A stretch of 64,000 nucleotides of DNA from Janthinobacterium sp. ROICE36 (GCF_002869965.1 NZ_PEBS01000002.1:113834-177833); one strand, 5' to 3'; shown: positions 34,688 to 45,672, counted from the stretch's first letter. Program-made: numbers and translations. The notes: generated by a model from the sequence alone, not told the origin.

Positions 34688-35950
34688 ATGAATCGTGGTT
34701 TTTATACCATCATGGCGGCGCAGTTCTTTTCTTCGCTGGCAGATAACGCCCTCTTTTTTGTCGCCGTCGATTTATTGGTGTCCATGAAATCCCCGGCGTG
34801 GATCACGCCGCTGCTCAAATTGTCGTTCGTGCTGTTTTACGTGCTGTTAGCCGCTTTTGTCGGCGCCTTCGCGGATGCATTGCCGAAAGGCAAGGTCATG
34901 TTCATCGCCAACATGGTCAAGATCTTCGGCTGCGCCCTCGTCTTCTTCCACGTGCACCCGCTGCTGGCCTACGCCGTCGTGGGTTTTGGCGCGGCCGTGT
35001 ATTCGCCCGCCAAGTACGGCATCCTGACGGAACTGCTGCCGCCGGAAAAACTCGTGGCGGCGAATGGCTGGATCGAAGGCTTGACCGTCACCTCCATCAT
35101 CCTGGGCACCGTCATGGGCGGCGCACTGGTCAGCGGCCACGTGTCCGACCTGCTGCTATCGATCGATATCCCGCTGATCGACACGGGCATCACCAGCAAG
35201 ACGGAAGCGGCCTTGTGCGTGGTGGTGGGCATCTACGTGATGGCGACCCTGGCCAACCTGAAGATTCCCGACACGGGTTGCGTGTATCCGCACCAGGAAC
35301 GCAATCCTATCAAACTGATCACCGATTTTGCCAATTGCTATTCCATCCTGTGGAAAGACAAGCTGGGCCAGATCACCCTGGCCGTGACCACCCTGTTCTG
35401 GGGCGCTGGCGCCACCTTGCAACTGATCGTGCTGGAATGGGCCAAGCAGTCCTTGAACATGCCGTTCGACAAGGCAACCAGCCTGGTGGGCGTGGTCGCC
35501 ATCGGCGTGGCCGTCGGCGCCGTGCTGTCGGCGCGCTTCATTCCGCTGCGCAAGTCGCTGACCGTCATTCCGCTGGGCATCGCCATGGGCGTCATCGTCA
35601 TGATGATGACGCAAGTACACTCCGTGTGGATCGCCTACCCGCTGCTGATACTGATCGGCGCCCTGTCCGGCTTTTTCGTCGTGCCCATGAATGCCCTGCT
35701 GCAACACCGCGGCCACGTGCTGATGAGCGCGGGCCATTCCATCGCCGTACAGAACTTCAATGAAAACCTGTCGATTCTCACCATGCTGGCCGTGTATTCC
35801 ATCATGATCCGTTTGCACCTGCCGCTCAATATCATCATCACCCTGTTCGGCCTGTTCGTCGCCGGCACCATGTACATGATCATGCGCAGGCACAAACTGA
35901 ACCAGGCCGAGCACGACAATCTGTCCTTGATCGGCGAGCATAAACACTAA
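34688..35950 (+). CDS. lplT: Lysophospholipid transporter LplT
   Basis: A 420-residue MFS protein that flips lysophosphatidylethanolamine across the inner membrane for re-acylation. The family start MNRGFYTIMAAQFFSSLADN-ALFFVAVDLL is obvious, and PAKYGILTELLPPEKLVAANGWIEG is the family's central signature. The ATG at 34688 is chosen for homology; a long upstream in-frame extension is spurious. The usual partner aas (acyltransferase-acyl-ACP synthetase) is not in the window. It is divergent from alr. A palindromic element follows immediately after the stop. Confidence 0.95.
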   Translation: MNRGFYTIMAAQFFSSLADNALFFVAVDLLVSMKSPAWITPLLKLSFVLFYVLLAAFVGAFADALPKGKVMFIANMVKIFGCALVFFHVHPLLAYAVVGFGAAVYSPAKYGILTELLPPEKLVAANGWIEGLTVTSIILGTVMGGALVSGHVSDLLLSIDIPLIDTGITSKTEAALCVVVGIYVMATLANLKIPDTGCVYPHQERNPIKLITDFANCYSILWKDKLGQITLAVTTLFWGAGATLQLIVLEWAKQSLNMPFDKATSLVGVVAIGVAVGAVLSARFIPLRKSLTVIPLGIAMGVIVMMMTQVHSVWIAYPLLILIGALSGFFVVPMNALLQHRGHVLMSAGHSIAVQNFNENLSILTMLAVYSIMIRLHLPLNIIITLFGLFVAGTMYMIMRRHKLNQAEHDNLSLIGEHKH

Positions 35951-35963
35951 ACCCAAGCAAGGG

Positions 35964-36047
35964 CTGGGGTCAGACGGGGACGCCGATTCCCTGAGGGGGA
36001 ATGTATCCCAATGGGATACATTCCGATCGCAAAGCGACCGACCCCAG
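35964..36047. repeat. Intergenic palindromic element with CTGGGGTC/GACCCCAG ends
   Basis: Outer inverted repeats CTGGGGTC (35964-35971) and GACCCCAG (36040-36047) enclose a perfect 12-bp inner hairpin GGAATGTATCCC-AAT-GGGATACATTCC (35998-36024). It lies between the 3' ends of two convergent genes. A related GGGGTCAGAC palindrome occurs at 45673. It may act as a bidirectional transcript end or belong to a dispersed repeat family. Confidence 0.7.
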
Positions 36048-36049
36048 CA

Positions 36050-36988
36050 TTACGCTGGCAGCGTACCTAACAGCCGCCGCGCGGCAGCCTGCTGTGTCCA
36101 GTCATGGGGCACGACAAAACCTCGCGTGCGCTCCACTTCCCAGCCGTCGACATTGTCCACCGTGGCCACCATTACCGGTTGCGCCAGATCAAACAACTGC
36201 GCGCGCAAGGCATCGAGGTCCAGTACTTCCACGCTTTGCCCCTTGAACGGCGCCAGCCATTGCAAGCGCGGCAGCACGATATAGCGCTGCTCCGGCAGCT
36301 GGGCTGGCGTGCACCAGAAGCCGTGTCCATGTTCTTGGGAAATACCGTCCATGCCGGGCACGGAGCCCGCCGCATAAAACAGCCAGCCCTTGACCAGCGC
36401 CTGCGCCGCGCGCACGGGGTGCACCAGCAGGCTTTGCGCGGCCGGATGGCGAGACAAGGCCAGTTGCTTGTCGAGAATCTTGCGCATCTTCAAGCCCAGG
36501 GTGTCAGCCAGGTTGGGGCCGATCAAGTGGTTGAAGACGCCGGGATCGGGCGCCCCTTCGAGCAGATAGAACTTGGTGGCAAATTCCCAGTGCAGCAAGC
36601 CATCTCCGTCACGCAGCAAAAAATCGAATTCGCCCACCGTGTCGTTGCGGTTCACCTGCACTTGCAAGCCATGCGCTTGCAATACGCCGCGCTGCTCAAA
36701 ATAAAAGGCCAGCAGCTTTTCAGCGTACAGACCCAAGCGGGAATAGCATCGGGGACCGAGCGCCGCATCGAGCGGCGACGGGTCATCTTGCAGCGCCCCC
36801 AGCCAGGCCGCCACGGCCGGGGTGACGGGTTCCAGGCTGGCGATGCGCCCGCCCCAGTGGGCGCTGGCCGGGTCCAGCACGTCGGGCGAATCGAGCAGCC
36901 AGGCCAGCGCACGCACGCGGGGATGGGTCAAGCGTCCCCAGCGGCGCTCGAAACGGGCCTGGAAGGTGCCGACGTCCGTGTCAATCAC
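36050..36988 (-). CDS. DUF1853 family protein
   Basis: A 312-residue cytoplasmic protein of DUF1853. Characteristic stretches are VRALAWLLDSPDVL near the N-terminus, RLGLYAEKLLAFYFEQRGVL, and EFDFLLRDGDGLLHWEFATKFYLL, a nuclease-like pattern (E-x-D-x-L, then W-E-F-x-x-K) reminiscent of PD-(D/E)XK folds. The likely start is GTG at 36988, overlapping the stop of the upstream uracil-DNA-glycosylase-like gene by 8 bases; a GTG three codons earlier is possible. It is the last gene of tsaB-rimI-udg-DUF1853. Function is unknown. Confidence 0.85.
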   Translation of the reverse strand: MIDTDVGTFQARFERRWGRLTHPRVRALAWLLDSPDVLDPASAHWGGRIASLEPVTPAVAAWLGALQDDPSPLDAALGPRCYSRLGLYAEKLLAFYFEQRGVLQAHGLQVQVNRNDTVGEFDFLLRDGDGLLHWEFATKFYLLEGAPDPGVFNHLIGPNLADTLGLKMRKILDKQLALSRHPAAQSLLVHPVRAAQALVKGWLFYAAGSVPGMDGISQEHGHGFWCTPAQLPEQRYIVLPRLQWLAPFKGQSVEVLDLDALRAQLFDLAQPVMVATVDNVDGWEVERTRGFVVPHDWTQQAAARRLLGTLPA

Positions 36989-37871
36989 CGTGCGCACTTT
37001 TCGCCAGACACAGGTCGGCCCAGGCGCGCGCCTTGGCCTTGCCCGTCTCGTCCTGCAGCAGCATTTCCGGGTGGAAGGTGGCGACAAGCGAGGCATTGCC
37101 CAGTTGGCGCACTGTACCGCGCACGGGTTTTTCACCGGGATGGATGCCGGCGGCGGCCATCGAACCCAAGGTGACGATGGTGCGCGGCTGCAGCAGGGCC
37201 AGTTCGCGCTCAAAATACGGGCGGCAGGCGGCGGACTCTGATTCGGTGGGCAAACGTTCCTGACCAGCCTCGTCGAGCGGACGGCATTTCAGCAAGTGCG
37301 TGATGTACACGTTGCTACCCCCATCGACAGCGATGGCTTTGAGCATATTGTCGAGCAATTTTCCCTGCTCACCCGGCAAGGCGCGCCCTTCGCGTTCTTC
37401 CAGGCGCGACGGGCTGCTGGCCAGCATCAGCCAAGCGCCCTGGCGGTCGCCACGGCCCATGACGACGCCCTTGCGCGTCTTGCACAAGTCGCAGCGCGCG
37501 CACTTGGCCACGGCGGCCGTCAAGCCATCCCAGTCGAGGGCGGCAATATCGGCATCGCTCAGCTGTTTGGCCGCTGGCGGTGGCGGCGCGTCGTCGAACC
37601 AGGCCGTGTCGTCCGACTCGACGGCGGCAGCAGTAGCAACTACGGGCGTAGCGGCAACGGCGACGGGCGCCTCGGCCTTTACCTCGGCAACTACCTCGGC
37701 AACTACCTCAACCACTGCTTCAGCGGCTTCGGCCACAGGCTCCGCCACGATGGCTTCCATCTCCACAGGGGCCTCGACAACGACTTCAACGGCCTCGGGC
37801 GCAGCCCCCTGGCGCAAACGCCACAGGGGACCGACGCCCATCTCATCGAGGAAAACGGCGCTGCGGCTCAT
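36981..37871 (-). CDS. Uracil-DNA glycosylase family (family 4-like) protein with altered active site
   Basis: A 296-residue protein. Residues 22-88 are a low-complexity Ala/Glu/Val tract, and the glycosylase domain spans about 113-290. Iron-sulfur cysteines typical of family 4 are visible (Cys124, Cys127/Cys130, Cys196 in KCRP, Cys216 in AACRPYF), and the C-terminal HP motif is His267-Pro. However, the usual GEAPG motif is ASSPS (151-155) and the TN of ITNVVKCRP is TH (191-192). The protein may have lost or altered uracil excision. The gene overlaps both rimI and the DUF1853 gene, so co-translation is likely. Confidence 0.82.
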   Translation of the reverse strand: MSRSAVFLDEMGVGPLWRLRQGAAPEAVEVVVEAPVEMEAIVAEPVAEAAEAVVEVVAEVVAEVKAEAPVAVAATPVVATAAAVESDDTAWFDDAPPPPAAKQLSDADIAALDWDGLTAAVAKCARCDLCKTRKGVVMGRGDRQGAWLMLASSPSRLEEREGRALPGEQGKLLDNMLKAIAVDGGSNVYITHLLKCRPLDEAGQERLPTESESAACRPYFERELALLQPRTIVTLGSMAAAGIHPGEKPVRGTVRQLGNASLVATFHPEMLLQDETGKAKARAWADLCLAKSAHGD

Positions 37872-38365
37872 AAGGTATAACGCATCACGATGGCGTCCTC
37901 ACGTTGCGAGTTGCTGGCCGGATAGTATCCCTTGCGCCGGCCTATCTGTTCAAATCCATAGCGCTGGTAAATATCGAGCGCGCGCACATTCGACGGGCGT
38001 ACTTCCAGCAGCATCGATTCCATGCCCAGCTGGCGCGCGCAGGCGCAGGACTGGTTCAGCAGGAAACGGCCCAGGCCCTGCCCCTGGATGGCGCCCTCGA
38101 CGGCCACGTTCAGCAGGTGCGCCTCGTCGACGACCAGCATCAGCAAGAAGTAGCCAAGCAGGGTGCCGTCCACGTCGCGCAGCACCCAGGCCGGGTAACC
38201 GCTCTTGAGCGAATCGACAAAGTTGCCGTGCGTCCAGGGATGCGGATACACGCGCTGCTCCAGCGCCAGCACCTCCAACAGATCCGCCTCAGCCATCGGC
38301 TGATAATCGAGGCGCAGCAAGTCCCAGTCTGCCGCGCTATTCGTATCCTGGCCCGCTACGCTCAT
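37868..38365 (-). CDS. rimI: Ribosomal protein S18-alanine N-acetyltransferase
   Basis: A 165-residue GNAT acetyltransferase that acetylates the N-terminal alanine of ribosomal protein S18. The acetyl-CoA loop reads GQGLGRFLLNQ (about 98-108), with the C-terminal RPSNVRALDIYQRYGFEQIG-RRKGYYP stretch typical of RimI. The ATG at 38365 overlaps the tsaB stop by 4 bases (ATGA), and its own stop overlaps the next gene the same way. The tsaB-rimI pairing is common across bacteria. Confidence 0.95.
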   Translation of the reverse strand: MSVAGQDTNSAADWDLLRLDYQPMAEADLLEVLALEQRVYPHPWTHGNFVDSLKSGYPAWVLRDVDGTLLGYFLLMLVVDEAHLLNVAVEGAIQGQGLGRFLLNQSCACARQLGMESMLLEVRPSNVRALDIYQRYGFEQIGRRKGYYPASNSQREDAIVMRYTL

Positions 38366-39087
38366 CGTGCCGACTCCGCAGCGGCCTTCGCTGCCTGCAT
38401 GTCCTGGCGTTCCGCACTCGTGTAGGCGATCTTGTTGCGCAAATACAAAGGCTGCGCCTCGGCCGCCGTCACGAAATGGCCGGCCGCAAAGGCGATGCGC
38501 GCCAACTGCGCCACCTGCACGGCGTGCGGCATGATGGCGACGTCGGCCGTGGCGGCGCACGGCAGTGCGGCCAATGCCTCGGCATAGGCGCCAAAGCCGT
38601 TGCCGCAGCCGACGACGTCGCCTTGCGGCGCCACGCCGGCCGGCGCGCTCAGGGCCGGTGGCGCAATGATCTGCAAGCCATCCTGGTAATCATATTGCCC
38701 CCAGTACACTTCGCCCATGCGGGCGTCGAGCACACTCACGATGCGCTGCGCGCCATGCTGCTGGTGGCATGCCAGCGCCATCGCGTCGAGGGTCACGACG
38801 GGCACGACGGGCAGATTGGCGCCGTAGGCCAGGCCTTGCGCGATGCCGCAGGCCGTGCGCACGCCCGTAAACGAGCCGGGGCCGGAGCCGTAGGCGATGG
38901 CGTCCACGTCGGCCAGGGTCACGCCCGCTTCGGCCAGCAATTCCTGCACCATGGGCAAGATGGACTGGGAATGGGTGCGCACGCCCGACGAGGCGCGGGA
39001 CAGGACGACATCGCCGCGCAACAAGGCGCAGGAGGCGAGTTCGGACGAGGTTTCAATAGCAAGCAAGGTGGGAAGTAAGATAGGCAT
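38362..39087 (-). CDS. tsaB: tRNA threonylcarbamoyladenosine biosynthesis protein TsaB
   Basis: A 241-residue TsaB, the dimerisation partner of TsaD in making t6A at position 37 of ANN-decoding tRNAs. The ASKHA-type N-terminus LLAIETSSELASCALL and GPGSFTGVRTACGIAQGLAY (about 70-89) are diagnostic. The family lacks the metal-binding HxxxH of TsaD, as seen here. It leads a four-gene leftward operon, divergent from dapC. Confidence 0.96.
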   Translation of the reverse strand: MPILLPTLLAIETSSELASCALLRGDVVLSRASSGVRTHSQSILPMVQELLAEAGVTLADVDAIAYGSGPGSFTGVRTACGIAQGLAYGANLPVVPVVTLDAMALACHQQHGAQRIVSVLDARMGEVYWGQYDYQDGLQIIAPPALSAPAGVAPQGDVVGCGNGFGAYAEALAALPCAATADVAIMPHAVQVAQLARIAFAAGHFVTAAEAQPLYLRNKIAYTSAERQDMQAAKAAAESAR

Positions 39088-39208
39088 GGCGTATTTTACC
39101 TTGCCGCGCCATGCTGCGGCACTCCCCGCTGCGGCATGCCGTGGGCAGCCGGGCAGCTCTCAGGCTGATGCGGCTTGCGGCGGCATGCCCTGCGGGCCCG
39201 CGAGGACG

Positions 39209-39216
39209 GCTATAAT
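39209..39216 (+). promoter_or_regulatory. Candidate extended -10 promoter before dapC
   Basis: The sequence GCTATAAT, preceded by G (GGCTATAAT), lies about 95 bases upstream of the dapC GTG. No good -35 is present at 17 bases, as is usual for extended -10 elements. It would give a leader of some 90 bases. Confidence 0.35.
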
Positions 39217-39311
39217 GAAAGACGCAGCTGATTATTTGACCGGCATCAAGTCTGCCGCGCCAGGTAGTCGCTTAGCCACATCGTCTTTCCACTCTTGCCC
39301 TGGTCCGTTCC

Positions 39312-40541
39312 GTGAATCCACTTCTTGCTAAACTGCAACCATATCCATTTGAAAAGCTGCGCCAGCTGTTTGCCGGCGTGACAGTCAACCCCGAGTATGC
39401 GCCCATCAGCCTGGGCATGGGCGAACCCAAGCACCCGACGCCAGCCTTCATCGAGCAAGCATTGGTCGACAATATCCACGGCCTGGCCAGCTATCCGACC
39501 ACCATGGGCTCGGAAGCCTTGCGCAGCGCCATCGCCGGCTGGCTGGAGCGCCGCTACGGCATCCCCAAGCTCAATCCTGCCACGCAAATCCTGCCCGTGA
39601 ACGGTTCGCGCGAAGCGCTGTTTGCGCTGGCGCAAACGGTGATCGATCCGTCGGCCGGTTCGCTCGTGATCAGCCCGAATCCGTTTTATCAGATCTATGA
39701 AGGTGCGGCCTACCTGGCAGGCGCCGAACCGTATTTCGTCAATTCCGACCCCACGCGCAATTTCGGCTGCGACTACGACGCGGTGCCCGCGTCCGTGTGG
39801 GAAAAGGTCAAGCTGCTGTTCCTGTGTTCGCCCGGCAACCCGACGGGCGCCGTCTTGAGCCTGACGGACTGGGAACATTTGTTCGCCCTGTCCGAGCGCT
39901 ACGACTTCGTCATCGCCGCCGACGAATGTTATTCCGAGATTTACCATGGCGACACGCCCCCGCTGGGCGCGCTGCAAGCAGCGCACATGCTGGGCCTGTC
40001 CACCATCGAGCGCCCGTATGCGCGCCTGGTGGTGTTTTCCAGCCTGTCGAAGCGCTCGAACGTGCCGGGCATGCGCTCGGGCTTCGTCGCCGGCGACGCG
40101 GAAGTACTGAAAAAATTCCTGCTCTACCGAACCTACCACGGCGGCGCCATGAGCCCCGCCGTGCAGGCGGCCTCCGTCGCGGCCTGGAACGACGAAACCC
40201 ATGTCGAGGAAAATCGCGCCAAGTACCGCGCCAAGTTCGACGCCATCACGCCGCTGCTGCAAGCGGTGATGGACGTGCAATTGCCGGACGCCGGCTTCTA
40301 CCTGTGGGCCGACGTCAGCCGCACGGGCCTGTCCGACACCGAATTCGCGCAACGTCTGTACGCCGAATATAATGTCACGGTATTGCCTGGCAGCTACCTG
40401 GCGCGCGACGCGCACGGCATCAATCCGGGCCGCAACCGCATCCGCATGGCCCTGGTGGCCGAAACGGCCGAAGGGCTGGAGGCCGCATTGCGCATAGTAA
40501 AATTCTGCCAGCAGCTTTCCGCATCCGCATCAACTCACTAA
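39312..40541 (+). CDS. dapC: Succinyldiaminopimelate aminotransferase
   Basis: A 409-residue class-I PLP aminotransferase catalysing N-succinyl-2-amino-6-oxopimelate to N-succinyl-LL-diaminopimelate. PLP-related stretches are SPGNPTGAVLSL, ADECYSEIY and SSLSKRSNVPGMRSGF (the Schiff-base lysine in SLSKRS). The start is GTG at 39312 (M-N-P-L-L-A). dapD follows 16 bases later, which supports DapC over other aminotransferases of the subgroup. Confidence 0.95.
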   Translation: MNPLLAKLQPYPFEKLRQLFAGVTVNPEYAPISLGMGEPKHPTPAFIEQALVDNIHGLASYPTTMGSEALRSAIAGWLERRYGIPKLNPATQILPVNGSREALFALAQTVIDPSAGSLVISPNPFYQIYEGAAYLAGAEPYFVNSDPTRNFGCDYDAVPASVWEKVKLLFLCSPGNPTGAVLSLTDWEHLFALSERYDFVIAADECYSEIYHGDTPPLGALQAAHMLGLSTIERPYARLVVFSSLSKRSNVPGMRSGFVAGDAEVLKKFLLYRTYHGGAMSPAVQAASVAAWNDETHVEENRAKYRAKFDAITPLLQAVMDVQLPDAGFYLWADVSRTGLSDTEFAQRLYAEYNVTVLPGSYLARDAHGINPGRNRIRMALVAETAEGLEAALRIVKFCQQLSASASTH

Positions 40542-40557
40542 TCAATAAGACATCATC

Positions 40558-41385
40558 ATGAGCCAACAACTGCAAACCATCATCGACCAGGCCTGGGAAA
40601 ACCGCGCCGAGATCAATCCAGGCAACGGCGCGGCCGAACTGCGCGACGCCGTGTCCCACGTCATCAACGGCCTGGACAACGGCAGCATCCGCGTGGCGGA
40701 AAAAACCACGGGCGACTGGGTCGTCAACCAGTGGGTCAAGAAAGCCGTGCTGCTGTCGTTCCGCCTGGAAGACAACGTCGTCCTGCCATCGGATGGCACG
40801 ATGCAGTTCTACGACAAGGTGCCAACCAAGTTCGCCAACTACACCGCCGAAGACTTCGCCAAGGGCGGTTTCCGCGTGGTGCCGCCAGCCGTTGCCCGCC
40901 GCGGCAGCTTCATCGCCAAGAACGTCGTGCTGATGCCGTCCTACGTCAACATCGGCGCCTACGTCGATGAAGGCGCCATGGTCGACACCTGGGCCACCGT
41001 CGGCTCCTGCGCCCAGATCGGCAAGAACGTCCACCTGTCCGGCGGCGTCGGCATCGGCGGCGTGCTGGAACCGATGCAAGCGAACCCGACCATCATCGAA
41101 GACAACTGCTTCATCGGCGCCCGCTCGGAAATCGTCGAAGGCGTGATCGTCGAAGAAAACTCGGTTATCTCGATGGGCGTGTACATCGGCCAGTCGACCA
41201 AGATCTACGACCGCGCCACGGGCGAAGTGACGTATGGCCGCGTGCCAGCCGGCTCCGTCGTGGTCTCGGGCAACCTGCCTTCGGAAGATGGCAAGTACTC
41301 GCTGTACTGCGCCGTCATCGTCAAGCGCGTGGATGCCAAAACCCGCGCCAAGACCGGTATCAACGAGTTGCTGCGCGGTATTTAA
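40558..41385 (+). CDS. dapD: 2,3,4,5-tetrahydropyridine-2,6-dicarboxylate N-succinyltransferase
   Basis: A 275-residue DapD, a left-handed beta-helix trimer that transfers succinyl from succinyl-CoA in the succinylase branch of lysine/meso-DAP synthesis. Hexapeptide repeats are seen from about 115 to 235 ([29 protein letters not shown]). It ends GINELLRGI, the usual DapD terminus. It is co-transcribed with dapC, and a terminator-like hairpin follows the stop. Confidence 0.97.
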   Translation: MSQQLQTIIDQAWENRAEINPGNGAAELRDAVSHVINGLDNGSIRVAEKTTGDWVVNQWVKKAVLLSFRLEDNVVLPSDGTMQFYDKVPTKFANYTAEDFAKGGFRVVPPAVARRGSFIAKNVVLMPSYVNIGAYVDEGAMVDTWATVGSCAQIGKNVHLSGGVGIGGVLEPMQANPTIIEDNCFIGARSEIVEGVIVEENSVISMGVYIGQSTKIYDRATGEVTYGRVPAGSVVVSGNLPSEDGKYSLYCAVIVKRVDAKTRAKTGINELLRGI

Positions 41386-41416
41386 TCACTGCGCCGCAAG
41401 GCGCACGTAACCCCTG

Positions 41417-41447
41417 AATGTCTCGCTTCGGCGGGACATTTTCATTT
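41417..41447 (+). terminator. Intrinsic terminator after dapD
   Basis: The stem AATGTCTCGC-TTC-GGCGGGACATT has one internal mismatch and is followed by TTCATTT. It lies 32 bases after the dapD stop. Confidence 0.65.
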
Positions 41448-41506
41448 CAAAATCGCCACTTCAATCGTCCCGCTGCCCTCTTCCATCCTGTCCTATACTG
41501 GATGGC

Positions 41507-43054
41507 ATGCATACTCCTCGCGTATTGATCGTCGGCGCCGGTCCTACCGGCCTCATGCTTGCCTTGCGCCTGGCACGCCATGGCGTAGCTTGCCGCATCA
41601 TCGACAGGAACAGCGGTCCGGGCCAGGCGTCGCGGGCCATGGCCGTGCATGCGCGCACGCTGGAGTTTTACCAGCAACTGGGCTTTGCCGATGAACTCGT
41701 CAACCTTGGCATCAAGATCAATGCCATGCACATCCACGAAGGCGGCGAAGAACTGGTGACACTGGCGCTGGGCGAGATCGGCGAAGGCTTGAGCCCCTAT
41801 CCTTTCGTGCTGAGCCTGCCCCAAGACGAACATGAACGCTTTCTCATCAGCAAGCTGGCGGCGGCCGGCGTGCACGTGGAATGGAACGTGACCCTGGACC
41901 TGTGGACGCAGGACGATAGCGAAGTGCAAGCCATCCTGCTCAACAATGACGAACGGCAATATTGTACGTTTGAGTATATCTGCGGCTGCGACGGCGCCCG
42001 CAGCAAGGTCCGCGAAATCGCTGGCTTTGCGTTCTCTGGCGGCACCTACGACCACCTGTACTACGTGGCCGATGCCCAAGTGGCCGGCAGCAATACAGAT
42101 TTGCACGCCCACCTGGGCGCGAACGCGTTTGCCCTGATGCTGCCCGTGCGCACCAGCGGCATGCAGCGCCTGATCGGCATCCTGCCCGACCGCCCCGCCG
42201 GCGCGCCGGCGCCCGTCTTCGACGACGTGCGCGAACAGCTACAAGCCTTGCTGGGCATTCAAGTTGAACACGTGAACTGGTTTTCCACCTATAAAGTCCA
42301 CCACCGGGTGGCGGCGCAGTTTCGCGAACGGCGCTGCTTCATCCTCGGCGACGCGGCCCATTTGCACAGCCCCGTGGGCGGCCAGGGCATGAACACCGGC
42401 CTGGGCGACGCCGTCAACCTGGCCTGGAAACTGGCGCAAAAGCTGCACGACCAGAGCAACGACGCCCTGCTCGACACCTATGAAAGCGAGCGCATCGTGT
42501 TTGCCCGCAAGCTCGTCGCCAGCACCGACCGCGCCTTCCAGGCCATCGTCGCACAGGGAATCGCCGGGCAATTCCTGCGCCGCTGGCTGGTGCCGCACGC
42601 GCTGCCCTTCCTCTCCGGCTTCGGGCGGGCGCGCCGTTTGCTGTTCCAGACCGTGTCGCAAATCGAGATCAGCTATGAAGACAGCGCCCTCTCTGCAGGC
42701 CACGCGCAATACCTGCGCGGCGGCGACCGCCTGCCGTGGTTCTCGGATGGCACGCAAGACAACTTTACGGCCCTGCGCAGCATGGCCTGGCAATTGCACA
42801 TCTATGGCGAGCCGGCGCCCGAACTGCTGGCCGAGGCGCGCGTGCTGAAGCTGCCCGTGCATTGCTACACCTATAACGTGGCCGCCAAGCTGGCCGGCCT
42901 GGGCCGCGACGCTGCCTATCTGGTGCGCCCCGACGGCCATATCGCGCTGGCCCTGCACCTGCAGGAAAGCGGCGGCTTACGCGCCCTGGCTCTGCGCCTG
43001 GGCATGCATTTCGGCCCGGCAGAACCAGGCAAGACGGCGCCACGGCCGGTGTAG
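41507..43054 (+). CDS. FAD-dependent aromatic-ring monooxygenase (PheA/TfdB type)
   Basis: A 515-residue flavoprotein. The dinucleotide-binding GAGPTG (9-14) is in VLIVGAGPTGLMLALRLARH. The DG motif CGCDGARSKVRE lies around 159-170, and the second FAD motif GDAAHLHSPVGGQGMNTG around 282-299. The C-terminal thioredoxin-like part (about 400-510) matches phenol hydroxylase relatives. These enzymes hydroxylate phenols or modify polyketides using NAD(P)H and oxygen; the substrate cannot be inferred. It interrupts the dap genes and has a separate terminator upstream, so it is probably its own transcript. Confidence 0.9.
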   Translation: MHTPRVLIVGAGPTGLMLALRLARHGVACRIIDRNSGPGQASRAMAVHARTLEFYQQLGFADELVNLGIKINAMHIHEGGEELVTLALGEIGEGLSPYPFVLSLPQDEHERFLISKLAAAGVHVEWNVTLDLWTQDDSEVQAILLNNDERQYCTFEYICGCDGARSKVREIAGFAFSGGTYDHLYYVADAQVAGSNTDLHAHLGANAFALMLPVRTSGMQRLIGILPDRPAGAPAPVFDDVREQLQALLGIQVEHVNWFSTYKVHHRVAAQFRERRCFILGDAAHLHSPVGGQGMNTGLGDAVNLAWKLAQKLHDQSNDALLDTYESERIVFARKLVASTDRAFQAIVAQGIAGQFLRRWLVPHALPFLSGFGRARRLLFQTVSQIEISYEDSALSAGHAQYLRGGDRLPWFSDGTQDNFTALRSMAWQLHIYGEPAPELLAEARVLKLPVHCYTYNVAAKLAGLGRDAAYLVRPDGHIALALHLQESGGLRALALRLGMHFGPAEPGKTAPRPV

Positions 43055-43188
43055 GGGCAGCACGGGGCCGTGTTGCAGCGCCGCATCGCCTGCCGCATCG
43101 CCTGTATAATGGCGGATAACATCACATTTTGTTCTGGCGCAAGCGCCGCGATCAAGCGAACCGCATTCATTCCCCCTTGGCCCTACCC

Positions 43189-44716
<1,528 letters not shown>

Positions 44717-44772
44717 ACCAGAATACCGAGGCCCGTCACGGCGGGCCAGAACACCGTCTTTTCGAGAATGCC

Positions 44773-45663
44773 ATGACCCCGAACCCGTTTTCCACGCCAC
44801 GCGACCTGCTGCGCTACGCCGTTACCCGTTTTAATACCGCCAAGCTGTTTTTCGGCCACGGCAGCGCCGAAGCCTTCGACGAAGCGGCCTATCTGATCCT
44901 GCACACTTTGAAGTTGCCGCTCGACAAGCTCGAACCTTTCCTCGATGCCAAGCTGCTGCCGTCGGAAATCGCCAGCGTGATGACAGTCATCGACCGCCGC
45001 AGCATCGACCGCGTGCCAGCGGCCTACATCACCAAGGAAGGCTGGCTGGGCACGTACAACTTCTATGTCGACGAGCGCGTGATCGTGCCCCGCTCCTTCA
45101 TCGCCGAGCTGATCCCTGAATACTTCTCGCCATGGGTGGCGGAACCGGAAGCCTTGGAAAACATCCTGGAACTGTGCACCGGTTCGGGCTGCCTATCCAT
45201 CATGATGGCCGACGCCTTCCCGAACGCCGCAGTCGATGCCGTGGACATTTCCGCCGACGCGCTGGCCGTGGCCAAGCGCAACGTCGACACGTATAAATTG
45301 CAAGACCGCGTCAACTTGATCGAATCGGACCTGTACACCAACGTGCCGGCCAAGAAATACGACTTAATCATCAGCAACCCGCCGTACGTGAATTCCGCGT
45401 CGATGGGCGCCTTGCCCCAGGAATACCTGGCCGAACCGCAAATCGCCCTCGACGGCGGCAGCGACGGCATGGACCTGGTGCGCAAGATCATCGCCGGCGC
45501 GGCTGAACGCCTGACGGACGATGGCATCCTGATGATTGAAATCGGCAACGAACGCGCATACGCGGAAGCGGCTTTCGGCGAGCTGGGCCTGACCTGGCTG
45601 ACGACGAGCGCCGGCGACGACATGGTATTCCTGCTGACGGCCGAGCAGTTGAAACTCGCCTAA
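44773..45663 (+). CDS. prmB: 50S ribosomal protein L3 glutamine methyltransferase
   Basis: A 296-residue SAM-dependent methyltransferase of the PrmB/HemK family. The SAM loop is ELCTGSGCLSIMMA, and the catalytic NPPY is in DLIISNPPYVNSASM. The N-terminal helical domain (RDLLRYAVTRFNTAKLFFGH) and the LPSE/ITKEGWL stretch distinguish PrmB from PrmC. It methylates Gln150-region of ribosomal protein L3. It follows dapE by 56 bases. Confidence 0.95.
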   Translation: MTPNPFSTPRDLLRYAVTRFNTAKLFFGHGSAEAFDEAAYLILHTLKLPLDKLEPFLDAKLLPSEIASVMTVIDRRSIDRVPAAYITKEGWLGTYNFYVDERVIVPRSFIAELIPEYFSPWVAEPEALENILELCTGSGCLSIMMADAFPNAAVDAVDISADALAVAKRNVDTYKLQDRVNLIESDLYTNVPAKKYDLIISNPPYVNSASMGALPQEYLAEPQIALDGGSDGMDLVRKIIAGAAERLTDDGILMIEIGNERAYAEAAFGELGLTWLTTSAGDDMVFLLTAEQLKLA

Positions 45664-45672
45664 TTGACTATC

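Noticed and set aside
35964..36047. Considered as an attachment site or IS end
   Set aside because: No transposase or integrase is adjacent and no target duplication is visible, so intergenic palindrome is the safer description.
37868..38560. 230-codon version of RimI
   Set aside because: The first 65 codons overlap tsaB and are Arg/His-rich noise. The ATG at 38365 in the ATGA overlap fits family length.
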